64,000 nt of DNA. It comes from Prorocentrum cordatum (lineage: Eukaryota > Sar > Dinophyceae > Prorocentrales > Prorocentraceae). The DNA lies in assembly GCA_963575745.1 (NCBI GenBank), contig CAUYUJ010019948.1:180274-244273 (forward strand), given 5' to 3'. A program made the translations under genes and the position numbers. A model generated the notes under the pieces. That model ran no database searches. It was not told where the DNA came from and saw only the letters and a list, made by a program, of their open reading frames with translations. Of this stretch, positions 1 through 11,255 are shown piece after piece; the first letter of the stretch is position 1, and the number at the start of each line of letters is the position of its first letter.

Positions 1-2030
1 TGGCGACGAGGCACAAGCTGTTTGGGGAAAGGAAGACCCTAGCCCCCCCCCTATCCCCCCCCGCGACCTGAGTGCACCACCCAGGCCAGCGGAGGACGTC
101 ATAGGGAGCCGGGGCAGCACGTCGATGCGAGAAGGAAGGGGGAGAAAGTGGAGGGAGGATCGGTCAGACGGAAGCCCTTTTAGGCTTTCCCCGGCGCGTG
201 AGACTGTCATTTTGACATGATTTCGGGGGCGAGCCCGCTTGTCGCTCGAAAGCGACTGACGCCAAGACTCGCCCGCGCGCGTGCCCCACACAGAAAGACC
301 GTGCTAGGGCACCGCGACAAATGCTGCAGCGGGTGAACGCGCGGGACCGACAGGAGCGGCTCAATTTGCGGGAAGAACAAGGTGCTGGGAACAACTTACC
401 CATTCTGCGAAGTAGCGTGGACGCGTGGCCCACTCGTCCGGGTCCGACCACAACTGTCGAGACTCTGCGGCGCGCCAGTCTGCCAGGTGGATGAGTCTGC
501 CAGACTGCACGTGAAGTACCATGCAAACAGATCACTGGCACCGTTGCAGATTTTTGGCGAGCGCGGAATGCCGCGAAGTGCGTCGCGATGTCGCGAACCC
601 AGAAACACCTGTCTGGTGTCAGGGTTCTGAACTCCCCCTGAATCTCGGCGCCTAGTGATGGGCCACAGCCACTCGCATTGGACTTGGCAGCACATGCGGT
701 CTAACACGTCTCGATGCCATAGGACGGATTCAGGCAGAGGGGCAACGCAGAGGAAAAGCAATGCTCAAAGCACCCCCGAAGAAGACACTGCGCGCTGGCG
801 GGGGAAGCGCGAACGCGAGCGTTCTGGAGGCGAGCGAATGAGCTGAAACGGCCGCGAGTGTGGGGCGACTACGCATATGTCAAAAAGGACATGGCTATGA
901 CCGACTTCGCGTTGGGACGCGGCGATGGCGCGAAAGTCGGCGTCGCCGGCTCGCGCGCAAACGACGGCGACGGAAGAAACGCGCCCGGGCGATCGACCGT
1001 TGGCGCATCCCGGAAAGAGTCGCGCACGCGCTGCCTCTAAAGTATGAGCTCCGTAGGAGGCCGCCGGTATCAAAAATGATGCCCAATCCGACCTTGGGAA
1101 CAGGGACGAAGGTCTAGACCGCCCATGACGTCCTCGATACCCAACGACGCCCCGCCGCCAACGGCTGGGAGTACCTGCCCCCCGTCACGCTGGCAGAGAT
1201 GCAGGGCGCCGCGCGCTCGTTAAGCGCGGCACGGCGGCGGAGCCAACGCGCGCGCCGCCGACAGCTATGGAGCACCTCGGCGGGGTCGCACTACGATATG
1301 TTCCGACGGTATACAACGCGATACGGCCCGGTTACGGAAACCCGATGGAGGGCAAGGGCGGGTCGCACTCATCAGCGCGCTGATGCGGTCTGGAACCATG
1401 AACTACCGGCCTCTTTCGACCGAGACGCACGCGCGGTGCCAGTGCCAGACGAGCCACGGCGATGACCATGACGAACACGACGGCGGGGACGCACTGGAGA
1501 GGACACGCTAGAGGACTCGAGACCCTTCCGAACGCCACAACTCCGAAGGACTGTCAACGGCATGGATCGGCACGCACAGGACGCAGGAGCATCCTTGATT
1601 TGGCAAGGTCGACCTACCAAGCAGCCTCGCCTGTAAGCGCACCCCCCCGCCCCCTGGCCTCGCCCTCGCCACGGCCGAACCACCCCCCCCGCCGTTTTCC
1701 CACAGCGGCGGAGACCCCCCAAGAGAGCCGATGCATCGCTTGTGCGCATCGGCGCCGTCAGCGTGGAGAGAATCAGGCTACACCTCGGTCCGCATCAGCG
1801 ATGCATCGTCGATGCGGCGCGATCCTCCGACCATGTTTGCTCGGGCCCCATCCGGGGGGCCTGGATGCATGCAGCGCGCTGCCATGAAGAGCGCCAGGTT
1901 CGGAACGAACAAGCTCGTCTGGCCACGGCGAGCCTCGGCCGCGAACAAATTGCCCGACCTTCAACAGAGGAACGGCCCGAAACGCTGGATCGGCCAACGA
2001 TGGCCCAGTTTTGGGCCACAGGCGGCGTTC
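1..2030. other. intergenic, no gene recognised
   Basis: Open frames here are short, start on non-ATG codons and overlap on both strands, and none shows a recognisable domain. I see no repeat family from elsewhere in the window. Confidence 0.5.
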
Positions 2031-2041
2031 CCCCTGCCCCC

Positions 2042-2735
2042 GTGCCTTCCCTTCCCTCCTCCTCCTCCTCCCGCTTCCTCCCCGCCCCTTCCCCCCCCCC
2101 TCCCCACTTCCCAATTATCCGGCTCGTCGTCGTCCTCCTCCTTCTCCCCCTCCGCCTCCACCTCCTCGTCCTCCTCGTTTTCCTGTTCTTGTTCCTCCTC
2201 CCTCCTCTCCACTCCCATCCTCCCCCTTATTCTCCCCCCCCTCCTCCCCCTCCTCCTCTTTGTCCCCCTCCTCGACCTCGTCCGTCTCCTCCTCCTCCTC
2301 CTCCTCCTCCTCCTCCTCCTCCTCCTTCTCCTTTTCCTCCTCCACCTCCTCCTCCTCCTCCCTCCTCCTCCTCCTCCTCCTCCTACTCCTCCTCCCCCTC
2401 CCCCTCCGCCAGCTCCTCCTCCTCCTCGTCCTCCTCCTCCTCCTCCTCCTCCCCACCCCCTCCTCCTCCTCCTCCTCCTCCTCCTCCTCCTCCTCCTCCT
2501 CCTCCTCTTCCTCCTCCCCCTCCTCCCTCCTCCTCCTCCTCCTCCTCTCCTCTTCTCCCTCCTCCTCCCCCTCCTCCTCCTCCACCTCCTCCTCCTCCTC
2601 ATCCCCCTCTTCTTCTCATCCTCTTCCTTCTACTCATCCTCGTCGTCCTCCTCCCACCTACCCCCCCACAATCCTCGTCCTCATTCAGCCGTCCTCCTCC
2701 TCCTCCTCCTCCTCCTCCCCCTCCTCGCTAAGTGA
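2042..2735 (+). repeat. polypyrimidine (TCC)n microsatellite tract
   Basis: About 690 bases of almost pure C and T on the plus strand, dominated by TCC units with interruptions. The poly-Pro, poly-Ser, poly-Leu (plus) and poly-Arg, poly-Glu, poly-Gly (minus) open frames across it come from the repeat and should not be annotated as genes. Long homopurine/homopyrimidine mirror-like tracts of this type can form triplex DNA; that is general knowledge, not something seen here. Confidence 0.95.
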
Positions 2736-3225
2736 AACTGTTCAGCAAATAATTGACAAATTACCTGCCTCCCAGGGCCTCGGAGCAAAGCTCTTTTTAT
2801 CAGGGGTGACGCCCGCTGTGCTACTTGAGCGCGTCCTGGGGCATGCCAGCGGCCACTCAGTGGACCCCTGAACCGGAATATGGAGCTACGGATTACATGA
2901 ACAATCGCATCCCGATCACTGCTATGACAATTCAATGTAAATGCTACTCACTGCTACAAGGAATCGAAGAGAAGCCACCCCAAGAAAGGGCGGGACAGAG
3001 CGACAACAACGAAGCACACGTGCGCATCATACCTCACAACTGTTGCATCCAGAGACACATCTGTGCGACGTGGAGCCCTGCTGCAGTGAATCCCACCAGC
3101 CCTCTGGGCGTAGGTGGTCTAGAGCAGATCCTCTTCCACCCCTCCCTCTTCCCCCTTGGGGAGGGGTTTACCCCTCCCCCTACCCCCTCCCCTGGACCTG
3201 GACGGGGGGGGCCGCGGGTAGTTAG
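2736..3225. other. intergenic, nothing recognised
   Basis: Mixed-composition sequence with a C-rich patch at about 3130-3215. No coding frame with a recognisable motif. Confidence 0.4.
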
Positions 3226-3990
3226 AGCGTCCCAGATGGCCCAAGACGGCTCCAAGAGCGCCTCAGAGAACCCAAGATGAGCTCCAAGATGGCTCAAGAT
3301 AGCGCAAGATCGCTCGAGATGGCTCCTAAGATGGTTCCAAGAAGCCCAAAGACGGCCCCAAGATAACTCCAAGTGGCCAAACAGCTCCCCAAGGAGGCCC
3401 CGAAGAGGCCAAAATCGTCCCAAAACCTAAGGAAAATCAATGATTTTTGCTTTCTCGCCTTTTCGCTTCCGATGGCCATCCGAGGCCTGGAGATGGTTCC
3501 AAGATGGCCCAAGAGGGCCCCAAGAGAGCCCCAAAAGAGCCCCAAGACGGCCCCAAGAGCGCCCAAGAGCACTCCAAGAGCGTTCCAAGAGGGGTCCAAG
3601 AGGCGATTTTAGGGGCTTCCGAGGGGGGACGCTAATTAAACCCCCCCTCTTGTTTGATCGATCTCCTCCAAGATGGCCCCAAGAAGCGCCCAGGAAGCCC
3701 CAAGAGGTCCCAAGATGGCCCCAAAATGGCCCCAAGAGGCCCCCAAGAGGCCCCCCGGAGGCCCCCAAGAGACCCCCAAGAGGCCCCAAGAGCCCCCCCA
3801 GATGCACCCAAGATGCTCCAAGAGGCCTCGGCGAGAATGCCTAATCATTGATTCTACACAGGTTTTAGCCACATGGAGGCCTCTTGGGGGGGGGCACGGA
3901 TTAAGATGACTCCAAGAGCGTCTGGGAGAGCCCAAAATGACCTCCAAGATGGCTCAAGATATCCCAAGATGTTTCATAATGGCTTCCTCT
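3226..3990 (+). repeat. dispersed CCAAGATGGCCCCAAGAGG repeat block
   Basis: Degenerate head-to-tail array of short units built from the words CCAAGATGG and CCAAGAGGCCCC. The same family returns at about 26040-26720, 31720-33020 and 35880-36340. An AT-richer core at about 3428-3480 (TTTTGCTTTCTCGCCTTTTC) interrupts the array, and related cores interrupt two of the other blocks. Open frames across it read as Pro/Lys/Arg-rich (plus) or Leu/Gly/Trp-rich (minus) peptides and are not genes. Confidence 0.85.
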
Positions 3991-4400
3991 GTGTGCTGCC
4001 CACTTCTCTGATCGAGGCAATTCCTCTGGCCATCGTTTCTGGATGGGCTGGTGGGGATTCGCGAAGCGACAACAATTTGGTCTCCGACGTGACCAGAAGA
4101 AGAGATGCCCAAGCTAGCTGGGCGGCCTCGGATTCAACAGGCGCATTCTGCCTCGCGCCACTCTGGTATGCCATCGGAAGGCCAGGCCAGGATTCAGTGG
4201 GCAATCCAAGCGATAACACTTGAGCAAGCATCTGACCTTGCGATTGGGGGCTGAGCCGGCGATGCACGTAAGCGAATTTCCGGACAATGTCGATCACTGC
4301 CAACAGATCTGCGTGCAGCGGCAAGCTCGTGAACAATGCCTGGATGCGTTTGCTATCGTACCCGTGGTGCTGAAAACATAGAATGTCACAATATACAGCG
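3974..4400 (-). CDS. possible coding fragment, unknown
   Basis: The minus strand is open here for about 140 residues of normal complexity (for example KFAYVHRRLSPQSQGQM and AAQLAWASLLLVTSETKLL) and then runs into the CT tract at 4402. It is more protein-like than the surrounding frames, but I recognise no domain, see no start codon and cannot tell whether it is an exon, a gene fragment or chance. Confidence 0.2.
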
Positions 4401-4401
4401 G

Positions 4402-4625
4402 TCCCCCTCCTCCTCCTCCTCCTCCTCCTCCTCCGCCTCCTCCTCCTCCTCCCCCCCTCCTCCTCCTCTTCCTCCTCCTCCTCCTCCTGCTCCTCCTCTT
4501 TTGCCTCCCCCACCTCATCCTCCTTCTCCTCCTCTTCCTCCCCCCCTCTCCTTCCTCCTCTGCCTCCTTCTCCGCCTGCCCCTCGTCCTCCTCCTCTGCT
4601 GCCCTCTTCCTCCTCCCCCCTCTTG
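4402..4625 (+). repeat. polypyrimidine (CCT)n tract
   Basis: Second CCT-rich pyrimidine tract, about 220 bases, interrupted by single-base changes. Both strands stay open as low-complexity peptide frames that are not genes. Confidence 0.9.
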
Positions 4626-4699
4626 GGTGCTTCCTGGGGCCGCCTTGGAGGCCTCCTGGAAGCCTCCTGGGCCGTCTGGAGGCCCCTTGGAGGCGCCAC

Positions 4700-5821
4700 G
4701 GCGGATGTATGAATAAAGGAAGCCCGATGATTTTGAGGTGGGAGGCGCCCCCGGTAACCTGGTATTCATCCATGCGATATACTTGAACCACGCGCGCTTA
4801 GAACCTGTTCCGCCGCCATTTTTCGACCGAGTCTCCACCAGCGGCAGTGTCTTCGTTGTACTTGCGTTGGCTTTGTCGCCGAAGGCACGAGGTTCACCGT
4901 TGGAGTCCTCATATAGGACCGATGTACATTTCAATGGCGCACGACGGATCGGACCAGAACTTGAATCCGAACATCAAATCGGCCAGGAAAGGGGGCTCCT
5001 AAAATGGCGAGACCTCTCAGGGGCCACTGACCCCTCCCGGGAACTCGGCGCGACGCCCCAGGACTTCGGAACCCGCCAGCCTTGAGGGCGGCATGATTTC
5101 ATGTTTTTCGGCAAGCGCCAGGCGCGCTGCAGCACCAGTTGCATGGCTGATGGGGCAACGTCGGGCCTCCCCTCCGACGAAGTGCCACACAACATCCACG
5201 GCAAGGAAAATCCGCCCACACCTTTGGGTGACTAGCTTGTGAAGTCGCTTCCTCCCAAACTCCCATCGGCAGAGGACGGACAACTCGCCTCATGCAATGC
5301 CCAGCTAAGAACCCTCGCCCGTTTCACAAGTGGACACGATTGACAGATGTGCTACTCGCACCCGAGAGGGTTCGAGTCTCCCTGGTCTGGCAACAAAGAA
5401 GGGTTCCAGTTCCCCCGAGACTGGCAACAAGAAGGGTTCCAGTCTGCCCGAGTGTTCATCTGGCAAGCGACACTGAATTGTCCAATGGGTCATCGGAGAC
5501 AGCATTGACAGGACATCTCTGAGCCCAAAAAGGGAAGATCTAGGGCGACAGTGGCTGAACCACCTCAGGTGTGGGCTTCCCCGAAGAGACAATCACGAAA
5601 GCCACAAGAACAACCAAGAGGCTGCATACCGAAAACCTAGGCACAGTGGCGGGAAGGATACTCGGTGAAGAAGACGAAAGTGCAACTGAGAATCATGAGT
5701 CAGGCTCATGCCTGGATGTCTCATATTAACCCCTTCTCTGCCGTACTCCGATAAGCACCCCGACAACCAACGAATCAAACGTACGTCGATCACTTGGGGT
5801 CGGCGGCAGAGGCGGCAGCCT
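4700..5821. other. intergenic with a short tandem repeat
   Basis: No gene recognised. At about 5355-5460 a unit of roughly 33-36 bases containing GGCAACAA(A)GAAGGGTTCCAGT occurs two to three times in tandem. The remainder is unique sequence without convincing coding character. Confidence 0.45.
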
Positions 5822-6890
5822 TTAAATATATAACGAGCAATCCCTTGCAAACGTCCCGTGCGCAAGCACGTCGTGCACCCAATCGGTGCGAATTATAGAA
5901 TATATATCAAGCACCTCGCAGAGACGAGCGTCGGCCTGCAGCGAGTAGGGGTTCGGATTGAACCCAAGTCCTTGAACTATTTCCTTAAGCTCCCCATTGT
6001 TGAGTTCACCGTTGTCGAATTGATCATTTGCTCGAATCACAATGGCCATTAGGCCGATCACCTGGTCCTTGTCCATCGGTCTGAACTGAGCAGCGCCCCC
6101 GCACGTGATGTCAACCTCGCCAGGTGCCAATGGCAAGTTCCTTTTTCCACACGTTTGTACATAATAGGCACGGCTTGTGAGCAGAAGTCCCTCCCCAATC
6201 GTAGCACATCCGCAAACCATCCAAATCCGACAGCAAAATTTTCACCATCGCATAAAGATGAAAGACGTGGCCATGCAGCATCAATGGGCAGCCCGCCTGC
6301 GAAAACGACAGGTCACCAATAATCAGCATGTGCAGCAAAATCAGAAACATTCGAGGCCAACCGCCAATCACGTCCCTGATAATATGATCACGGCACAGCG
6401 CGAACGTCATCCACGTCGACTCGTGGCACAGCGCAGTGGAGCCAAGCTCCATGAAATTGAATGATGTAACCATTGTTTTCCTGCGGCTCGAAGGTTTTTT
6501 CTTGTCCCCCGTCGTGAATTCATCGAATACTATGATGATGTTCCAGGGTGCGTCCTCGGTGCACGGAGCGGCATTGGCCGCCTGGGCGAAGAGCTCTTGG
6601 AGCTCGGCCGACACATGGACCATCTCTTGCAGCAGGAGCTGCGGTTCGGAGACCTCCCACTTGAAAGGGCGCTCTTCCTTTTCCAACTCAAGCTCAAAAT
6701 GCCGCGCAACCTTTTTCAATATAATGTAGTTTGCCTGCTGCAGCGATTTCCTCCCAGGGGCGCTGTCAACATCTAGCTTAGATAAGATCTTGGCAAGTCC
6801 ATCAATTGTCACGTTCCCTGTGTGCAACAAAGATTGGGCTCCCAAGCGCTTGGTCATGTAAATTAAAACAGTGCGAGATGGATGTGCCAA
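5822..6890 (-). pseudogene. transposase-like protein, frameshifted
   Basis: The first frame (6890-6111) contains IIIVFDEFTTGDKKK, RKTMVTSFNFMELG, an invariant-looking ALCHESTW and a Cys pair in AHKPCLLCTNVWKK. The second frame (6220-5822) continues with APGEVDITC and DKDQVIGLM. Both frames read the same bases at about 6111-6220, and the natural junction is after NVWKK, beside an A5 run at about 6141-6145, so a one-base indel breaks the gene. The DE-acid patch, the SFxF-ELG block and the CxxC recall eukaryotic transposases of the KDZ/Plavaka type; that is inference. I associate this family with multicopy dinoflagellate proteins. No start codon is fixed; the upstream limit is where the frame opens. 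Confidence 0.5.
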
Positions 6891-7486
6891 AACGGCTGCA
6901 ATGGACAGGGAAGGGAGGGGTGGGGACTTCTGAGTTCTCCAGGGAACTAGAAACGTTGTGTTTTTTCATGCACATCTAGCCGTGCCGATGGGATGAGCGC
7001 CCTGGAGGCCTTGACCTTCGGGTTGGGGCCTGGGGGAGGCTAGGGCCCCTAACTTCGCGCATCGCGCTCCGCGAAGCGCGAATAAGTTCGCGGTTTCGCG
7101 CCGCGCCCCAAAGGGGAGAATATGAAGACGAGGGGGAGGGGGGAGGAATGAGGAGCGCGAAGCGCGAATAACTTCGCGCCCTCGTGGGAACTCTTGGGAG
7201 GGTCTGGGGAAAGGGGTTGGGGCCTGGGGGAGGTGGGGTCGGTTTGTGGCCTGGTGGGTGGGTGGGTTGGGTTGTGGCCTGGGGGAGGTGGGTGTCCTGG
7301 GGGCCTGCGGGAGGTCGGGCCGGGTTTTCCGAACGCAGAGCACGGCTGGGGCACCCCGTTGCCCCCCGCGCGACGCCGCCCGCAACGGCCTAGGCGATGC
7401 CAGCCTAGCATAGGCTGGCCCGATGAGATGCGCAAGTGCCGTGTCGCACTTGCGCTCGGCGCTCCAGCAGCCGCGGCGAAGCAATC
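6891..7486. other. 3'-flank with GC palindrome block
   Basis: No gene. It contains the GC palindrome block annotated at 7045-7200 and a G-rich stretch at 7200-7320 with repeated GGCCTGGGGGAGGT. Confidence 0.5.
7045..7200. repeat. GC palindrome block, copy 1
   Basis: Contains CTTCGCGC, CGCGCTCCGCGAAGCGCGAA and GAGCGCGAAGCGCGAATAAC, followed by CTTCGCGCCCTCGTGGGA. It shares order and words with 10900-11085. Both copies lie 170-450 bases beyond the 3' end of a minus-strand gene (genes ending at 7487 and 11256). It could be a foldback-element remnant or a structured 3' flank. Confidence 0.6.
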
Positions 7487-8860
7487 CTAGAACAGATTGG
7501 CCTGGCGGGTGAGCTGCGATGCCGCGTCGGCCTTGCGCTTCATGTCTGCCAGCACGCTCTTGACAGTGACATCCTTGCTGATGTGACGAATCTCGATGTT
7601 GTGGTCGCCGTCCATGATCTTCTTGACGTCGCTGCAGATCTCGGTAATCTTCTTGTAGTCCTCCTCGATGGTGTCGCAAACCCTCTGCGGCGTCCCCTGG
7701 AACGCTGTATCGCTCACGATGTCCTGCAGCGTCTTCTTCATCTGATTGACCTTGTCCGACATCGCCGCCGCGTCCTTCAGGTTCTTCGCGCCCTCCCTCT
7801 TCCTCGTGGCCTCCAGGTTCTTCTCCTCCCTCTCGCGCTCCTTCCCCTTGCGGGTCCTCCTGGCCTCCTTGTCCTTCTTGTCCTTATTGTGGCTCTTCTT
7901 CTTCTTGTCCTTCTTGCCCTTATTCTTATGGCGGCTGCGCGACGGGGAGCTCCATGAGCTCGACTCCTCGGACTCGGACTCGGGAGCTCCATCCACCTTC
8001 TGCCTCTTGCCGCTGTTCTCCTCCACGTCCTCGCGAAGCTTCCCCTTCTTGCCCGCCGTGCCAGCCGAGTATATCGGGCCGCGGTACGTCTTCCCGAGGA
8101 CGCGGTGGTCTTTGATGTCCCACGGGTGCGACAAGCTCTCGATTCGACCCGTGTCGAAACCTTTGACTGCCCACGCCTGCAGCGGCAAGAATTCACCTCC
8201 TTCTGCGTGCCACTTGTGGTGCTCCTCGAAGCCCTTCATGTACTCGTGGAACTGCGCGACGACATCCTTTCGGTTCGTGATGTCCCTGGCGCCGTTAAAG
8301 AACGCCTTCTTGCTCTCGTCGTCGAGGGCGGTGAAATTGGGCGTTGGCCATCCGCCCAGCTCGGTGGTCAGCTGCGCGATCTTGCTGCAGCAGCGCGAGC
8401 ACCTGTACACGTCCTTCCCCTCGTTGCGGACCCTGACCTTGTCCATGACCTCCACCTCGGAACCGCAGTCCCCGCAACGCATGCGGATATCCTCGGGGAA
8501 GGATGGGCGATCCGTCACCATTGGCGCCTGCGTCGGCTTCGGCCGCGCTGGGAAGAAGCCGCACTTCGGGGTGCGACCGAGGGTCTGCGGGTTCGAGGCG
8601 GCTGGTGCTGCCAGTGGATCTGCAGCTGGTTCGGCCGCCGTATCTGACGGGGGGCTCGCGGCGACCGATGGCTCAGGCGCAGCCTCCGCCTGCGGGGGCG
8701 GACCCGACGGCGCTGGGGCCACCGCGGGAGGGCCATCGTGCGAGGGCGCGAAGGTGATCGCGCCGACCTTCGGGGGCGGCGGCCCGCTGCTCTTCGCCAC
8801 CGAGGGCCTCGCCCGCCGCGGCCGAGCTTGCCCTGGCGGAGGCTGTGGAGGCGGCGGCAC
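7487..8860 (-). CDS. zinc-ribbon protein with basic KKDKK tail
   Basis: 457-codon frame. The first ~110 residues are Pro/Ala-rich. A four-cysteine module follows: MRCGDCGSEVEVMDK, then YRCSRCCSKIAQL, a probable zinc ribbon. Then come a conserved-looking stretch with GGWPTPNFTALDDESKKAFF and AVKGFDTGRIESL, a Lys/Asp/Glu-rich segment (KNKGKKDKKKK) and a helical C-terminus ending SQLTRQANLF. A nucleic-acid-associated role fits the zinc module and the basic tail but is inference. The first codon of the open frame is GTG, so the true ATG, or an upstream exon, has not been found. It is the first of several minus-strand genes in a unidirectional array. Confidence 0.7.
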   Translation of the reverse strand: MPPPPQPPPGQARPRRARPSVAKSSGPPPPKVGAITFAPSHDGPPAVAPAPSGPPPQAEAAPEPSVAASPPSDTAAEPAADPLAAPAASNPQTLGRTPKCGFFPARPKPTQAPMVTDRPSFPEDIRMRCGDCGSEVEVMDKVRVRNEGKDVYRCSRCCSKIAQLTTELGGWPTPNFTALDDESKKAFFNGARDITNRKDVVAQFHEYMKGFEEHHKWHAEGGEFLPLQAWAVKGFDTGRIESLSHPWDIKDHRVLGKTYRGPIYSAGTAGKKGKLREDVEENSGKRQKVDGAPESESEESSSWSSPSRSRHKNKGKKDKKKKSHNKDKKDKEARRTRKGKEREREEKNLEATRKREGAKNLKDAAAMSDKVNQMKKTLQDIVSDTAFQGTPQRVCDTIEEDYKKITEICSDVKKIMDGDHNIEIRHISKDVTVKSVLADMKRKADAASQLTRQANLF

Positions 8861-9032
8861 CGCGGCGGCGGAGGGCGGCGCCGCCGCCGCCGCCTCGACT
8901 GGGCTGTCGGGGGGGTCTCACCTCCGCCTGGATCGCCGCCACCGCCGCCGCCGCAGACTCCGCCTCGACTGGGCTGTCGGCCTCGACGTGCACGATGTTG
9001 CCAGCCTTGCAATGGTCACAGCGCTGCGCTGG

Positions 9033-9254
<222 letters not shown>

Positions 9255-9386
9255 CCACCCCTCCCACTAAACGTCCCCAGCAATCACAGGCATCGTGAGC
9301 CTGTGCAGATTAAGGGGGATGACGAGTATTAAGCTTGGTATCTGCGACGCCCCCATGGGGCGCTAGTAGTGCGCGAGGGGGTGGGC

Positions 9387-9407
9387 GGGGGGGGGGGGGG
9401 GGGGGGG
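9387..9407 (+). repeat. G21 homopolymer
   Basis: Uninterrupted run of 21 G, immediately 3' of the RING gene. It is the complement of the C21 run 333 bases away, so the two could pair in a single strand. Confidence 0.95.
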
Positions 9408-9419
9408 AGAAGGGGGGTG

Positions 9420-10097
9420 TCAGGGGTTGTCCAGGCCAGCGCAACGTTGCCCATGCGCCTGCGGGCCATGTCCCCGACCTGGGCTGCCCATCATTGTGAA
9501 CATCGTGTCGAGCTGAAGGTGCCGAGCCCTCGAAGCCTGGGCCGCCTTAGCCCTGTGCGGCAGCCCATCCGCGGCCCTGCGAGCCATCCCCTCAATGATC
9601 ATCCTCTCCTCCATGCTCTGAATGTCCTGCGGCGCCTTCCTGCAGGTCGGGCACGCGAGCGTGGCCAAAGGCTTTTCCAGGATCCTGCAGGTCTCGTCGA
9701 TGCAACACTTGTGGAACTTGTGGAGGCACGGCGAGATGGAAATCGGAACCTCCCTCAGGCCGCTGTCCGCCAGGGCGTCGTCGGGATCGCCCCTCAGGGA
9801 GACTTGGCAGATCACGCAATTGTCGCCGTCATCCGTCGGACCTGGGATGCTCGGCGGCGCCTCGCCACCTCCATGGGGCTCCTCCGCATCGGCCGCCTCC
9901 ATCGGCGCCTCGCCCCCTGCACTGGGCCCCTCCGCCTCAGGACCTGGGACGCTCGACGGCGCGGTATCGTCAGCGGCTGAGACGGCGGCTGGGGTAGCAG
10001 CAGCGACGGTGGGTTCTGCGGCCACCCCGCTAGCATCCAAGGCGGCCTCGAGCGTCTCCTCGAGGTTCACCGCAGGGTCATCCTCGTTCCACGACAT
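9420..10097 (-). CDS. RING-H2 zinc-finger protein
   Basis: 225-aa protein starting at ATG 10097 (MSWNEDDPAV). An in-frame TAG lies a few codons upstream, so this start is well supported. Residues 1-90 are acidic and Ala/Pro-rich. Residues 94-152 form a RING-H2 finger: C94, C97 (NCVICQ), C124, H126, H129, C132 (CLHKFHKCC), C149, C152 (CPTC), the C3H2C3 spacing of this family. RING-H2 proteins are usually E3 ubiquitin ligases that recruit an E2. No membrane segment or substrate-binding domain is visible, so the target is unknown. The C-terminal ~70 residues are basic and Gly/His-rich. Upstream lies the TTATCAG motif cluster. Confidence 0.8.
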   Translation of the reverse strand: MSWNEDDPAVNLEETLEAALDASGVAAEPTVAAATPAAVSAADDTAPSSVPGPEAEGPSAGGEAPMEAADAEEPHGGGEAPPSIPGPTDDGDNCVICQVSLRGDPDDALADSGLREVPISISPCLHKFHKCCIDETCRILEKPLATLACPTCRKAPQDIQSMEERMIIEGMARRAADGLPHRAKAAQASRARHLQLDTMFTMMGSPGRGHGPQAHGQRCAGLDNP

Positions 10098-10390
10098 CAC
10101 GCGCTGCAGACTGCGGCAATGCACGCTAGGCTAGCGGAATGTGCCGCTGAGCGAAATATAAGTCTGGGACGGCGGTCCTGACTGAATACTCGCTTGATCC
10201 AAAAAGGCGGCGGGACAAACGGAATACGCGTTCGGGTCTGGGCCGAAGCGGGAGTGCCGCTGGCCCGACATGGCTTGCAAGGCCCACCCCCGCCCTCCCA
10301 CCGCGGGGGCCGCCGTTGGCCCTGCAGCCGTGTTGAGGCCATCTTGGAGCCGTCCTGGGGCATATTGGGCCATTATCCGAGCCGCATGGC

Positions 10391-10797
10391 AACGGTTATC
10401 AGGCCATTGTCAAACCATTATCAGACCATTAACATGGCCATTATCAGAAATCTGATGATGCATTATCAGAAATATGACAATGCATTATCAGGGCACGCCT
10501 GATAACGCAATGTATCAGCTGATAATGTTATCAGACCGCCTGATAATGCATTATCAGACCATTACCAGACCATTAGCAGACCATTATCAGAACACATCTG
10601 ATAACGCATTATCAGAAACCTGATAATGCATTATCAGGGCACGCCTGATAACGCAATGTATCAGCTGATAACGTTATCAGACCGCCTGATAATGCATTAG
10701 CAGACCATTATCAGGCCATTATCAGACCATCATCATACCATTATCAGGCTACATGGTAACGGTTATCAGATCATTACCAGGGCCGCCTGATAACGCA
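10391..10797. repeat. cluster of 24 TTATCAG/CTGATAA motifs
   Basis: I count 24 occurrences of TTATCAG or its reverse complement in about 400 bases, many abutting through ATGC or ACGC to form palindromes; CTGATAATGCATTATCAG (18 bp, perfect) occurs twice, near 10540 and 10619. A longer segment (CAGGGCACGCCTGATAACGC onward, about 70 bases) occurs twice with about 143-base spacing, near 10486 and 10629. The cluster is AT-rich within a GC-rich region and lies 300-700 bases upstream of the RING gene start, with the next gene's 3' end on its other side. Confidence 0.85.
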
Positions 10798-10899
10798 TGA
10801 TAATGCCGACGGCTGCGACGCGGTGGATGCGGAGGAGGCGGGGGATGTTGCACCCCGAACCCTCTCAGAGGCGCAAGCCGTTCAAATCACGCCATGGAA

Positions 10900-11085
10900 A
10901 ATCGCTCCCCCAACTTCGCGCTTCGCGCTGCGTGAAGCGCGAACAACTTCGCGCCGACGCGCCGCCCCCCCTCCCAGGGCGAGGATGGGGGAGGCGAGAA
11001 TGGGGAGGAATTGGGGAAGGAGGGGAGGGGGGAGGAATAACTTGGCGCCCCCGTGGGAGCCCTTGGGGATGCGGATGGGGCGGGG
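10900..11085. repeat. GC palindrome block, copy 2
   Basis: CTTCGCGCTTCGCGCTGCGTGAAGCGCGAACAACTTCGCGCC-type sequence, then a GAGG-rich stretch and AATAACTTGGCGCCCCCGTG, in the same order as the block at 7045-7200. It begins about 170 bases past the stop codon of the gene ending at 11256. Confidence 0.6.
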
Positions 11086-11255
11086 GCTGATGAGGATGAG
11101 GATCAGGAGTTCGCGTGCGTTGTCCATGCGCGCACGTGCCAGCACTGCGACGCAACGAATCCCCGAGCTGCGGCGCTGCGCGTCGGCTAGCAAGGTGCCG
11201 TGCGCGACGGCGCGACAGAGGCCTGCCACCGACGAGATCACTCGTCACTAAAAGC

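Noticed and set aside
1731-2871. Several 200-330 aa Pro/Ser/Leu/Arg/Glu-rich open frames
   Set aside because: All are readings of the CCT pyrimidine tract; no unique domain at either end.
3280-3300. GATGGCTCAAG words as relics of the dinoflagellate spliced leader
   Set aside because: Only part of the leader end (GGCTCAAG) matches, and the words belong to the CCAAGATGG repeat; no complete leader relic was seen.
4247-4258. GGGCTGAGCCG as an outlying copy of the CGGCTNAGCCG palindrome
   Set aside because: First base differs so the arms do not fully pair, and it is a single occurrence far from the cluster.
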